DNA of 64,000 nucleotides from Phoenix dactylifera (lineage: Eukaryota; Streptophyta; Magnoliopsida; Arecales; Arecaceae), in assembly GCF_009389715.1 (NCBI RefSeq), contig NC_052393.1, forward strand, positions 3,224,001 to 3,288,000, read 5' to 3'. The notes below the pieces were generated by a model that searched no databases, was not told the origin of the DNA, and saw only the letters and a list, made by a program, of their open reading frames with translations. Below are positions 33,297-44,200 of this stretch, in pieces. The position numbers and the translations under genes were made by a program. Each line of letters opens with the position of its first letter. The first letter of the stretch is position 1.

Positions 33297-33470
33297 GGGG
33301 GGGGGATATGACGCGGGCCAGCAGGGCGCCGCGCCCGGGGTCGTGGATGATGTCCGTCACAACTCCCTTAAGATAGCCATTGCGTTCCCCGTAGTCAAGG
33401 CTCCGGAAGCGGGCCGGGCCTTTCCGGTGGTGGGTGTGGAAGCGCAACGCCGAACCCGCAACCTTCCTCT
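33297..33470 (-). pseudogene. RPL8: Ribosomal protein L8 (uL2) fragment, upstream half-exon
   Basis: Minus-strand reading gives [19 protein letters not shown] followed by [25 protein letters not shown], nearly identical to residues ~20-62 of cytosolic 60S ribosomal protein L8. A degraded match to the preceding A-G-S segment extends to about 33470. The sequence then runs into the C/G run at the LINE junction and resumes at 27011. There is no start codon, promoter or remainder of L8, so this is a captured or retroposed fragment. Confidence 0.88.
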
Positions 33471-33523
33471 AAACCCTGATCACTCTACCCATGGCGGCTG
33501 TGACGAGCGGCAACTAGGAGGTT

Positions 33524-33712
33524 ATGCAGGAGAGAGTGGAGTGGGAGCACAAAAGCAAAGTCCCTCGCAAGATGCATGCATGCGGCCATGATGCCCATGT
33601 CGCAATGCTGCTAGGTGCTGCCAAGATCCTTCTGGAGTGTCGTGATGAGCTACAGGGAACAGTTGTCCTTTTCCAACCAGCTGAGGAAGGGATGCGACGG
33701 GACTTCACGTGA
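33524..33712 (+). pseudogene. IAA-amino-acid hydrolase (ILR1-like, M20D) fragment
   Basis: The plus frame reads V-E-W-E-H-K-S-K-V, then [20 protein letters not shown], then [12 protein letters not shown]. This is the metal-binding core of plant auxin-conjugate amidohydrolases (ILR1/ILL family, about 430 residues), with the C-G-H-D-A-H ligands present. One residue of the usual G-T-V-V-L-V-F-Q-P-A-E-E-G block is deleted and homology stops right after it. Only about 60 codons are present and no further exons follow. It lies 60 bp from the L8 fragment and in the opposite orientation, which suggests a patchwork of captured gene pieces. Confidence 0.85.
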
Positions 33713-33714
33713 AG

Positions 33715-34040
33715 AGGACTTTGGGACTTCGGGAAGAAGAATAGGAGAGAAGACGACGCCTGAGCACTCCACGTGAAGAACAGCACCCCACGGCAGATTT
33801 TTTTCTTCTTTCTCAACAAATAATATGAAAAAAATAAAAAAAATAATTAAAGAGAAAAAAAAAGCAAAAGAAAGAAGGCTACGATTTTATCAGAATCTCG
33901 ATTAGAAGAAGGGAGCTTTGAAAGCCACCGAGGTCGGAGCCCCGGCTACTCTCCAAATGAGGCAGAAGAAATAGAGGATCTATAAGTGACGACGACCATA
34001 GAAACGGCGGAAGAGAGGACGGCAGCAAGTTATGCAATCA
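33715..34040. other. AG-rich spacer next to the Copia PBS
   Basis: No gene recognised. If the PBS at 34044 belongs to a minus-strand Copia element, this stretch would be its leader and early gag, but I cannot read a gag frame in it. Confidence 0.35.
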
Positions 34041-34043
34041 GTG

Positions 34044-34055
34044 GCTCTGATACCA
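34044..34055 (-). other. Copia primer-binding site (initiator-Met tRNA type)
   Basis: The minus strand reads TGGTATCAGAGC, the standard Copia primer-binding site. It lies directly beside an LTR-like sequence whose edge (CAACA on the minus strand) is at 34056. Confidence 0.75.
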
Positions 34056-34450
34056 TGTTGAAAAAAAAGAATGAGAGAAAAGAATTGTATTTCTATCCGT
34101 TTTTATAATGTATATGCAGCCTTTATATAGACTAGGAGGCTGACGAAATTTAGTAAGACCGATTAAATTAGGCACAATCAATGATAAATCAATAAAAGTG
34201 AAATTTGGTAAGGCCAACTAAGTTTAGCACAATCAATCATGATCCTAATCAATCATATGATTTTAACAAGATGGATGATTGAGGAAGTCTGAGCACAATA
34301 TGAGATCCAGCTGTCGATGTGGTGGAAGATGATCGATCATCTTTTGGCGTGGAACTACATAGGTGAGTACAAGACCAGAGACGGGCCTTTTTGTGGAAAG
34401 GCAAGGAAAATATTAAGGGGGTCCAATTGTTTGGAAAGCTAGCTAGAGCA
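34056..34450 (-). repeat. Copia LTR, minus orientation, outer end undefined
   Basis: On the minus strand this block ends in TTTCAACA just before the primer-binding site and contains a TATA box (CTATATAAAG, plus coordinates 34121-34130). The outer end, about 34200-34470, could not be fixed, and no second LTR or polyprotein lies in the window. Probably a truncated element. Confidence 0.5.
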
Positions 34451-35740
34451 ATGTATGCAGAGCCAAATAGGAGGGAAGCTTACCTGCTCCCAAGATGGTC
34501 ATGGAATTGTTTGGAAAACATGGACTCTGGTAATTGGAAAAAGCTTATATAGACCGATACTGTTCCTGGAGGAGAATGTGCCCAAGAGCAAAAGTATGTT
34601 TTGCAGGAGTTTCATATACGGTGAGAATCATAAGAAAACATGCTGATGCGTTTTGGAAATATTGCATCAGCTTCAAACTTAGAAAAAGATACCCATATCC
34701 GTTTCTGAGAGGATTTTTTTTCTTTTGTTTTTGTTGACTGCTATCGTTTCCTTGCCTATCTATGCCACGGCTCTCTGGCAAATGCAGCAACTGCAATTTA
34801 CCTGTCGTCTCTTCCCCTCGGAATGTTCATTTTCCAGACCTAATCACCATGAGGATTAGGATTATAGAGTCTACACTCTCCATCTTCTCTGGCTAACAAC
34901 TCCTCGGAGTAAACTCTGGAAGCTATCCAAGGACTACTTCAAGTTTGTCAAGTCAATAGGCTTGGCCCATGCGGACCCTAGCTGTCTTCTAAATTTCTGC
35001 GAGAACATCATACTGATTATTTACATTTGATAATAGGTTTTACTTTCTGTATTAATAATTCTTTGAAAAGTATTGATATATAAAAAAAATGATTCTATAA
35101 ATAATAGAAAGATCAAATAAAATTTGCCAACTATTATAATTGGTAACGCTATTGTTTTGGGTACGATGACCTACATTTGAACCTCGCCTTCAGCTCAATC
35201 TCGGCCATGCTTTTTGCTGTTGGAGCTCAAAAAAACAACAGCATTTTACTAGCACCATTTAAAGGTTTTCTTCTAATGGAATGGTAGCAATCTAATGGCC
35301 ATTATTCAAATAAAATCAATTAACATGATTTCAAACTAATAACCTTAAAAAAATCAGGTTTAACACGTCCGTGGCATGTGTAATTCTGCTCTTACTTATA
35401 TTCCTTGTCATTCATTAATTTGACAATAACAGGAAAAGAATTCATAAATTAATGACTAGTTCTCACTTAGTTGTTTTACTTGGGAATAATTAAAATAATT
35501 AATAACAAGATCCAGGAATAAAAATATTTTTGAGCAAAAGTAATGGTAAAAATAGATAGTAGTTGAAAACTATTACAATGTTTTGGTGAACATGGTTCTC
35601 ACAGCATACTTTTTGTGGGTTTTGGTCGACGACAAAATGAAGCCTGATAATTAATTACCCCACAGGAAGTCTCCTCAGGTGATCAAACATACTCTGAACC
35701 GGTCGAATTCTGGGATCGCCCTCGTTCCATGAACTTCCCC
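34450..35740. other. intergenic, 3' of the P450 gene
   Basis: AT-rich, without recognisable genes. The part near 35740 should contain the P450 3' untranslated region. Confidence 0.45.
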
Positions 35741-35747
35741 TTTCCCA

Positions 35748-37334
35748 TCAGGCGATGGAGACTGCAATGGCCCGGAGAGGGACGGCCTTGGCCAAAGTGA
35801 TGCCGAAGTTCTCCGTCATATCGACGTCCCTCGGCCCCATCCCATCGGGCAGCTTCCAGTCAAACTTTTGGAGCAACGAAGCCAGCATCGAATGCACGAT
35901 CCGGAAAGCCAGCGGCAATCCTGGGCAAATCCGACGTCCTGCGCCGAAGGGAATCAGCTCCATGTCTCGGCCCCGGAAGTCCACTTCCCTCTCCAAGAAC
36001 CTCTCGGGTTTGAACTCATTTGGTTCCGGCCATACCTCCCCGTCCCGGCCGAAGGCCCACACGTTCACCAGGACGCGCGTGCCCGCCGGCACGGTGTACC
36101 CATGCAGCTCCACCGTTGATTCTGACTTCCGGGGCAGCAGGAATGGCACCGGCGGGTGTAGTCGAAAGGTCTCCTTGACCACGGCTTGGAGGTAGGGGAG
36201 CTGGCCAATGTCCGACTCTTCCACCTCCTTCTCCCGGCCAATCACTCTCGCAACCTCGTCGCGAGCCTTCGCCATGCACCGGGGGCTTCTCAGCAGCTCC
36301 GTCATGGCCCACTCCACTGTGCTCGAGCTCGTGTCGCTACCAGCGGCAAATAGGTCCTAGAACAAGAGCAGCTTTCATATTAAAAATAGATAAATAAATG
36401 AAACAAAGAATCAACTTAAATTGCAACTTTACGTGGTTACCACAAATAATGCTTTCATGACTTGTCGGTCGATCTTGAAGCTATCTTGCTGCACTTGGCG
36501 ATGGAGGAGTACCTCCAAGAAGTCCTTGCTTGCTTGGTGTTCTTCTTTGCTCTGCAGTCGCCGGTCGATCTGTTCGTCAAAAATATCCTCCATCTTTTTG
36601 AAAAGAGCCGCCAGGCGGCGGCGCCTGCCTTGTGGGTCAACTGGGGCGAGCCGTGGGAAGAAATCTGAGAGGTTAGAGCCCCCAGCTTCCTTCATGATCT
36701 CCAGCACCACGCCCTTGAATTCTTGAGAGGACTCGGAGTATAGATCGATGAGGTCAACAGAGAAAATGGTGCGAGACAGCAGATTGAGCGACGTTGTGAA
36801 CGCCACTCGCCCGATATCCACCGGCAAACCCTTCAGGGAACGGTCGGATATATAAGATAGCAGTTCTTGTACTTTTTGGCGCCGGAGGGACTGGTGGGCG
36901 TCTAGTGTTTGGGAATTGAAGAGCTCCGTGTTGCAAATCCTGCGGAGGCTCCGCCACTGCTTGGCTGGCGGCAGCCATGGGATGGAGATATCGGCATGGC
37001 CGAGGGCACGGACGGCGTCAGGAATCGAACGGCTGGAGAAGGCCGCGTCCTTCTTCTGAAGCACCTCTCTAGCAATCTCCGGGGAGGAGACGACTATAGT
37101 GGTTACTTGGCCAAGGCGGAGGGACATGAGAGGACCATACGTCTTTGCGAGCCGGGCCAAGGATTGATGCGGCTTGTTGCCAAGCTGGAGTAGGCTCCCT
37201 ACGACGGGGAGCGGCCTGGGTCCCGGTGGAAGCAGGCCTTGGGAGTGGGATCTGTGTCCTGCTACTACTGTGAGGAGGAAGAAGAGGGGGAGGGTTACCG
37301 AAATCCATAGCAGCAGCAGACTGAAGAACTCCAT
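35748..37334 (-). CDS. Cytochrome P450, CYP76-type, two exons, intact
   Basis: ER-anchored heme monooxygenase of 500 residues. Exons are 37334-36441 and 36356-35748 (TGA), with one 84-bp GT..AG intron placed just before D-L-F-A-A-G-S-D-T, the conserved intron position of A-type P450s. An N-terminal membrane anchor (residues ~3-25) is followed by the hinge P-P-G-P-R-P-L-P (~36-43). The oxygen-binding I-helix A-G-S-D-T-S is at ~303-308, the E-T-F-R motif at 360-363, P-E-R-F at ~415-418, and the heme loop PFGAGRRICPG has its Cys at 442. The pattern N-V-W-A-F-G-R-D and overall similarity point to CYP76 (geraniol 8-hydroxylase-like), a family that oxidises monoterpenols, diterpenoids or xenobiotics. 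Subfamily and substrate cannot be told from sequence alone. No frameshifts or lost residues; probably functional. Confidence 0.95.
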
Positions 37335-38215
37335 CTACGGCACCCCCTCCAGGGTTCACTCGGTCACGAAATAACCAAGATTAAACTAGCGCAATTTTGA
37401 GTGATGTCAATGGTGCGACGTGGCCCAATAGGTGCCGAGCTTTTCACGAGCCGTGTTGGCTTGTTGCAGCGAGGCCTACTCCTATCGTCGCCTTATCCCT
37501 TCGCTCTCGATCCGGCCAAACCGATAAGAGTACCTACTGAGATTCACCAAATCAACTTAACAGATATAACTCATGACAATGACAACCACATACACCAATA
37601 ATAGAAATTCATCAAATCAGCTTGTTGCTATTTTTGTCTATGTATTTACTATTGTACAACTCAGTTAACTTGATCTTAAGACATGATTGTAACTATACTT
37701 GTGTATATATTTTCATCGGACTTTTTTTTGGCTACAACAATGCAGGAATTTAGAAAGATAATCTTCAAGCCGCTTAAAGAGATTTTCTTTATAATTGGAG
37801 AAAATATGCCCTTCGTTACAAAAGACAGTTAAATTTTGTAGACCATCTCTGTCAATGCAGCTAATGTAAAATCCTTCTTGGCATGGTCATGTTAGCAGGT
37901 CAAATCCTAAAATTACTTGAATAGTAGTTTTAAAAGTATGAAGGATCTGAAAGCATAGCATTGACCGAGTATGTAGCTTTTAATATGAAATGATGATGAA
38001 AGGAACCAGAAAATTGATCCCATTTGGGTAGGGCCTATGACCTTGTTTTAAGAGATTCATTTTCTAAATAATTATCACTTTCTGTTATTTTATTTATTAT
38101 TTGTTTTACTGTTGTATTGTGTTTCCTAATATGCATGTCATAACTTCACCTAAAATGGCCGAAGAAGCACATTCGCTAGTAATCAACCAAGTTTTAAACT
38201 TAGTTGGCTTCTATG
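37335..38215. other. 5' flank of the P450 gene
   Basis: Promoter region of the minus-strand P450; no certain TATA box. No other gene recognised. Confidence 0.4.
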
Positions 38216-38217
38216 AG

Positions 38218-38630
38218 TGTGAGGACCGTGCAGACGTGTGTTTAGCCCCACATCGATTATTCACTGGATAGATCTTAGCTACTTATATAGTATCAAAGAA
38301 TCCAGATAATACCTTCTAGCTAGTCTTTTTGGATGAAATACTGAATTGTTACAAATAGTATCAAAGCGGACTCGGCCTATAATCTATATAGAATAGGATG
38401 CACTACAGTACGGTTCATGATTTTTGTAATTAGATTTGAATTTTTGAACCCTTAGCCTATCGAGGACATCAGGACTTAAATAGCGGGGAGTATGCGAGAA
38501 CCGTGCAGACGTGTGTTTAGTCCAATATTGATTATTCGCTGGATTGATTTTGAATATTTATATAGAATTAAGAAATTTAAATTTTGGCTAGCCTTTTTTT
38601 TTCTTTTTTTTTCTTTTTTTTTTTTTTACT
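38218..38630 (+). mobile_element. TRIM-like miniature LTR retrotransposon
   Basis: The left LTR is 38218-38353, starting TGTGAGGACCGTGCAGACGT and ending TTACA. It is followed within 3 bases by AGTATCAAAGC, a degenerate Met-tRNA primer-binding site. A 139-bp internal region without coding capacity ends in the purine tract AAATAGCGGGGAG. The right LTR starts at 38493 (TGCGAGAACCGTGCAGACGT) and fades into a T-rich run at about 38590-38630. Two terminal repeats, PBS, PPT and a total of about 0.4 kb fit a TRIM. The LTRs are well diverged, so it is old. Confidence 0.75.
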
Positions 38631-38639
38631 GTTTAAAGG

Positions 38640-39125
38640 TTATGACCTAAGCTTCATCTCGTAGTATTCGTGCATTTACTGTCCAAAGGACTGTACTATG
38701 CATAGTGAGGTGACCTAGTCTTGACTCTTTTTTTCTTTTTTTTTTTTGTGAAAAGTCTTGACTCTTTGTCTGCAAGATATACATACTGAGGTTGGACCAC
38801 TCTTAAGTCTTTGTCTGTAAGGTGTATCTTCTTGTGCTTTTCTCTATCCAGTTGTTTAGATGGCAAGATGAGAATCCATATGCTGCAACAACTTTCATTT
38901 GCAATTTGTGCAAAATAATATATTAAGGACTATGATTACAATAGAAATGTTTGGATAGAGTGGTTGAATATCACTGATATATGATTCTGTTCTACGTTCT
39001 TCTGTCCTTTATTCAAATGCTATTTTGGAACAAGCTTCTTTGATTTCTGATTACTTTAATGCAGGTTTACGGGCTTGTTTATTATATTTTTGACATTTCA
39101 GTCGGACACAAATAACTCTTCAAAT
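38640..39125. other. intergenic, T-rich
   Basis: Contains T runs (38700-38760). Nothing else recognised. Confidence 0.4.
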
Positions 39126-39129
39126 TGCA

Positions 39130-39260
39130 AAATTTTGAATTTATTATATGCGTAAAGAGAGGGGGAGCCCTTAGGCAGGATTTGAATCTGGATCCTATCA
39201 GTGCCAGCAACATTGTGGGCAATCAAGGCCCGAATTGCAACTACATCAGACGATTAAAAA
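39130..39260 (-). repeat. possible tRNA-derived SINE
   Basis: The minus strand carries AGATTCAAATCCTGC, which resembles the tRNA/SINE B box, preceded by a weak A-box-like GTAGTTGCAATTCGG at a fitting distance. A 3' tail and target duplication are not clear. Low confidence. Confidence 0.3.
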
Positions 39261-39264
39261 AAAA

Positions 39265-41120
39265 AACAAAACAAACGCTTACTAAATTACATCATCTGCG
39301 CTAAGCTTATGCATGGACTTCTAAAAATTGATACTTAGTTTGGTCTGGCTTCATGCCTACAATAATTTCTCGTATTGTTTGGATTTATAGACTTGGAATG
39401 TGATTCTAAATTACTAAATTAGACAAAAAAAAAATTATCTAGACTAGGGTTTTGGACCGGATCATTCAAGCGACAAAATTTTGCCATGCTATATATAAAA
39501 CATAGAACAAGTAGATTATGAATAATGGGAAATGGAATTATAATTTGCCTTCATGTTGAAGCCCTACTACCTTAAACAACATTTTCGAGAAAAATCATTG
39601 TCTTTTGAGTTCCAAAAAGCATATTGCTATGCCTTATTATGTTGCTTATTTCATTTTTTATGCATCATTATGGCTTTGTCCAAAATTAGGTGTCTTTTGC
39701 AGTTTTCCTTAAACTAATTTGGTTAGTTTAGCGTGATGACTGTTGGAAAAAGAAGGCAATGCTTTCGAGAAAAAATGCTTCCGTATATATGCCATTGTTT
39801 ATTGTCATTTTCATCATAATTGTGATGGTCCATTACTGCAAGTATTATGTTTCTGATGTCCTTTAGCCAAGTAGTAATGACTGATTAGTCCATAAGCCAC
39901 CTGAGTGTTGACACGAGCAACGAATTTTTTTATTTATTGAGAATACTTAATCTATGCCTTAAGCATAAATCATCATTGTAATTGTCATAACTTGGCCACC
40001 GTAATAGGTTTAATGATTGCTTGGACCGGGATTGAGGACTTCCTTTGTGGAGATTTGATCCTTCCCCCTCGTGGTGATGTGGCAACTCCTTTTAGATGTG
40101 CATCTCTTTTTGTGTTCTTCATGTGCATCTCTTTTGAAATTTATCTTTCATATTGCGACTTAACTCTTTGGTGAGTCTGAATCTGTCTTTATTAATTCTT
40201 TATGGGGGTAAGGAGGGAAGTAAAACAAAACATAAAAATTTTTATGTTCAGGTGCTTCTTGAAAAAAGATATCATATAATATACATCCTTTGAATGAACA
40301 GGTAAATTTCAAGTTAATGTAGGTGCTAAATATTTTCAATGTGCAACATTCTATTCCCCAATAAATAATGTATATTATTTTCTAAAATTATTTTTGCTAA
40401 CATATTTCTTTTAAAAAAATTAGAAACATGAATCGAAAAATTGAGTTTGAAACAATTTTTGCTTGTATGCATCCCATATGACCCAAATTAGTGGATTCTA
40501 TCGGATCTATATTGGACAATAGGAATCTTATATCAATGATCCAAATCATCGGATATGATTTACTACTTTTATATTATTTACATATCAAAAATTATGAAAT
40601 TTAGATATTTTTAGATTATGTATCCAGTGATAAAAAAATATTGGACAGCCTATATAAAATTATATTCTAATTTTTTTGATATAATTTTTAACAACTTCCA
40701 CCATTAATGTAAGATCTCCATTGTATAATATATACTTGATGGAATGTAAGTAAATATCCATTCAAATATAGCCGAGTCAAAACTCTTTCTCCCTCTATGC
40801 ATACATAATAGATTTTTTTTAATATTTTATATATATAATAGAATTTTTGTGTTTAGGTTTAGCAGTCTATTTAACCCAATCTATAGAATGTCAACCCCCA
40901 TTAATGGAATCTAATCCAACCGACTTTGTTGAATTTATTTCAAGCCATTTTTATAGGTGGACTTTGGGTTCAAGAAATCGATTTAAATTAGCTCGGATTC
41001 AGACATATCCCAAAGAAGCTCCCGAGAGCCGCATTTCCGTTCCTTACACCTGCCTGCCGGTTAATTTCCCTCACCGGCTGCGCGGCGGGGCCGCGGAAAG
41101 AAAGAGCGAGAGAGAGATTG
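39265..41120. other. intergenic, 5' flank of the TFIIB gene
   Basis: AT-rich. The last ~150 bp before 41243 are a GA-rich 5' leader of the TFIIB gene. Nothing else recognised. Confidence 0.45.
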
Positions 41121-41242
41121 GAGGAGAGCTCGATCCATTGGATCGGTGAAGGAAGCTTCCGAGGCGGTGGTAATCGCGCGGAGCAAAGGAATAAAGAGAA
41201 GAAAAGAAAGAAAAAAGAGAGGAAGGGGGGAGAGGGAAAAAA

Positions 41243-44200
41243 ATGGCGGAAGCGTTCTGCCCGGACTGCAAGCGGAGCACGGAGGTGGTGTTCGACCACT
41301 CGGCGGGGGACACGGTGTGCTTGGAGTGCGGGCTGGTGCTGGAGGCCCACTCCATCGACGAGACCTCCGAATGGCGGACCTTCGCCAACGAGTCCGCCGA
41401 CAACGACCCCGTCCGTGTCGGCGGTCCGTCCAACCCGCTCCTCACCGACGGCGGCCTATCGACCGTCATCTCCAAGCCCAACGGCGCCCAGGGTGACTTC
41501 CTGTCCTCCTCCCTCGGCCGCTGGCAGAACCGCGGCTCCAACCCCGACCGCTCCCTCATTCTCGCCTTCCGCACCATCGCCAACATGGCCGACAGGTCTT
41601 TTTCTAGATCCAGCTCACCCTCATCTCCATCTACTTTCTTCTTCTTTTCTTTTTGTTTTCTTGATTTCTTGCTCCTTTCGTTGATCATTTCTGGGCTGCT
41701 GTTAGGTTAGGTATCGACTTCGATAATGAGAACGGGTTACATGGGTTTGTGAAATTCTATTGAACATGCCATATGTCTTTGGGAATTAAGAAATGGATCG
41801 AAGAATAATAGATCTTGGTAATGTTGTGAATCAACAAATAATGGCTAAAATCTGAACTGTAGATAGGATTAATCACTTGCATAATCTTAATTTAATTCAA
41901 TGAACCCTTTTAATTTATTAACTGCAATCCATGACCTATGGTAGATGAGTGGAATATTGGCAAAATCGACGACATTTTTTTTCAGGGTCTAATGAAATGA
42001 AGCACATCTGTGTGTATTTGTACAAAACTTGAAACAATTTGCTGTTTGCTTCTAGCGGGTGCATCAATATGAAAATGAGACACACGAATGGCTGTATGTG
42101 TTAAAAAAAATTTGAACAGAAGTAGGAAACGGTTGAATGTTTTTTAAAAAATATTTGTTCCTCAAATGTCTTTTTTGCTTGTTGTTATAAATTGGGTCGT
42201 GAGCACTAGGGTAAACAATACTAACATGCCTTATGTTGATAATATTAATTACATATTGTTAGCTGTAAGGGTATGATATACTCTTTTATTTCCATGAAAA
42301 GATAAATCCAAATTGTCTTGTTGCATTTTATTTTAAATTTCAAGTTCAATGTTAAAGCTAGAACTGATCTAGTGGCCTTTCCTTTCAGGTTGGGACTTGT
42401 AGCAACTATCAAGGTACAAAACTAGCCTGCATATGGTCGTTATTCTAAAGTTTTGTTAAAAACAATAATTATTTTTTTGAGATGATTTTTCTTTCTTTCT
42501 TTTTTTTTGAAAGGAAAGAATATGGTTGTAAGGATGCTTTAGTTCCTCTATCGCTATCAGGCTGTATAAATCACATTGTTATTTTCTTAACATACTCTTG
42601 TTGCTTGGTCCTTCTGTCTTCTTTTGTATCAAATACTGGTTTCCCGTAGCTTACTAGATGTCTTACTTTTTTTGTAAGAAATATCTATTCCATTTATATT
42701 TTCTGATATTCTTTAATGATATTTATGGGAATGTCTTGTGGGTTTTCTCCTATGTCCTAAGATTTTTGCTGGTTTATTTACTCTTTTCTGTTTTGCAAAT
42801 TGGAATTTGATATTGAGACTACTAGGATCCATCAGTTCATTGGTAGTGACAGCTAACTTCTGGATTCTTTAATGACAATTAAAATTTATATGAAAATTAT
42901 ATAAAACATCTGAACCACAGAAGCTTAAGCTTGAACATACAAGCCTTGTCCCATCGACATGTATTAGCTTCACAAGTCATAGCATTAGTCCATTTAAATT
43001 TGACAGCATTTTGCATCCATCTCCTGACTTGATAATTGCCCTTTGTATGTTGGTGCTAAACTCTTTACAAAAGCAACAATAGGCAAAAAAATGGCCTTAA
43101 ATGAGTCCTTCAATACAACTTGATAAGATCTAAATTCCACCTATTGATTTTGCAGTCCAGACTCATATTATCAGGGATAGCTCTTTAAGATTTTTGTAGA
43201 CTTTGGAAGCACCAAAGCAGTTTTGATGAAGAAGGAAGAAGGCAGGGTTTGTTGCATGGAGCTGCATTGCATTCTAACATTTAACTCATAAACAAAACAG
43301 CCTAATCAAAGCAGTGTTAGTAAATGTCTGCCTATTCTTGGATGTTCAATGGGTTTCCATTGGCCATCTTTGCTTTTTCTGTATATAAAGGAGGGTTAAT
43401 GTGCTGAATTTGACGATTGAGTATTGATAGATGGCAAGAATCATAAGAATATTTAACACTTATTTAAAAACTTTTCACGTCACAACTAAGAGCTGCTATG
43501 CTAAGAGTGTTTGGATGCAGAACCACCTTTACCAACCTTTGGACTTAATATTAAGGGAATCTATCTTCATGATGGAGGAAGATCTAGCTTAATTTTAGAA
43601 GAAATGCTAGGCACAAGAAATGTTTAAGTAGTACTGAATTAATTGATTTATAATCATTGTTGACAACAAACTGTCCAGAATAGGGTCTCCTCAGGCATGG
43701 TGGTTATCTTCCAAAAATTAAATCTGAAATAGGACCACAGACTATCATAACCAGATACCCTATAGTTGATAAAACTGATATATCCGTATGTAATCTGACA
43801 GCGTGTCTTTATTGTGCTTGACACCTGTAACGTTGTTCATATTATATCATGCAAGTTCCATTCTTCTGTTAACAATGATTTAAGTTGTCCCTGGGTAGGT
43901 GATTTCGGTATGATGATAGAGACACCCAACTCTATTAGGAAGGATGGGCTTCAATCTTACTTTGAGCATTTAGTGTTTCTTTATTAACATCAGAGAAATT
44001 GTTTAGGAGTCAGATCAGATCTCAGATCTTTTTGATTCTTGCCTAGTTGTTTTAGCACTTAAAAGAAAAGAATAAAATAATTTGATAAAGAAGTATCATT
44101 AAATTGTAATTTGAATGTATAACAAAATAGGAAGTTCATCATGAAGTATTGAAAACATGTTGGAAGTTGTATCTTCATTTTCAAGTAGCAAATCTTCTTC

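Noticed and set aside
41071-41688. 205-codon minus-strand frame opposite TFIIB exon 1
   Set aside because: Antisense shadow of a GC-rich exon; the zinc-ribbon frame on the plus strand is real.
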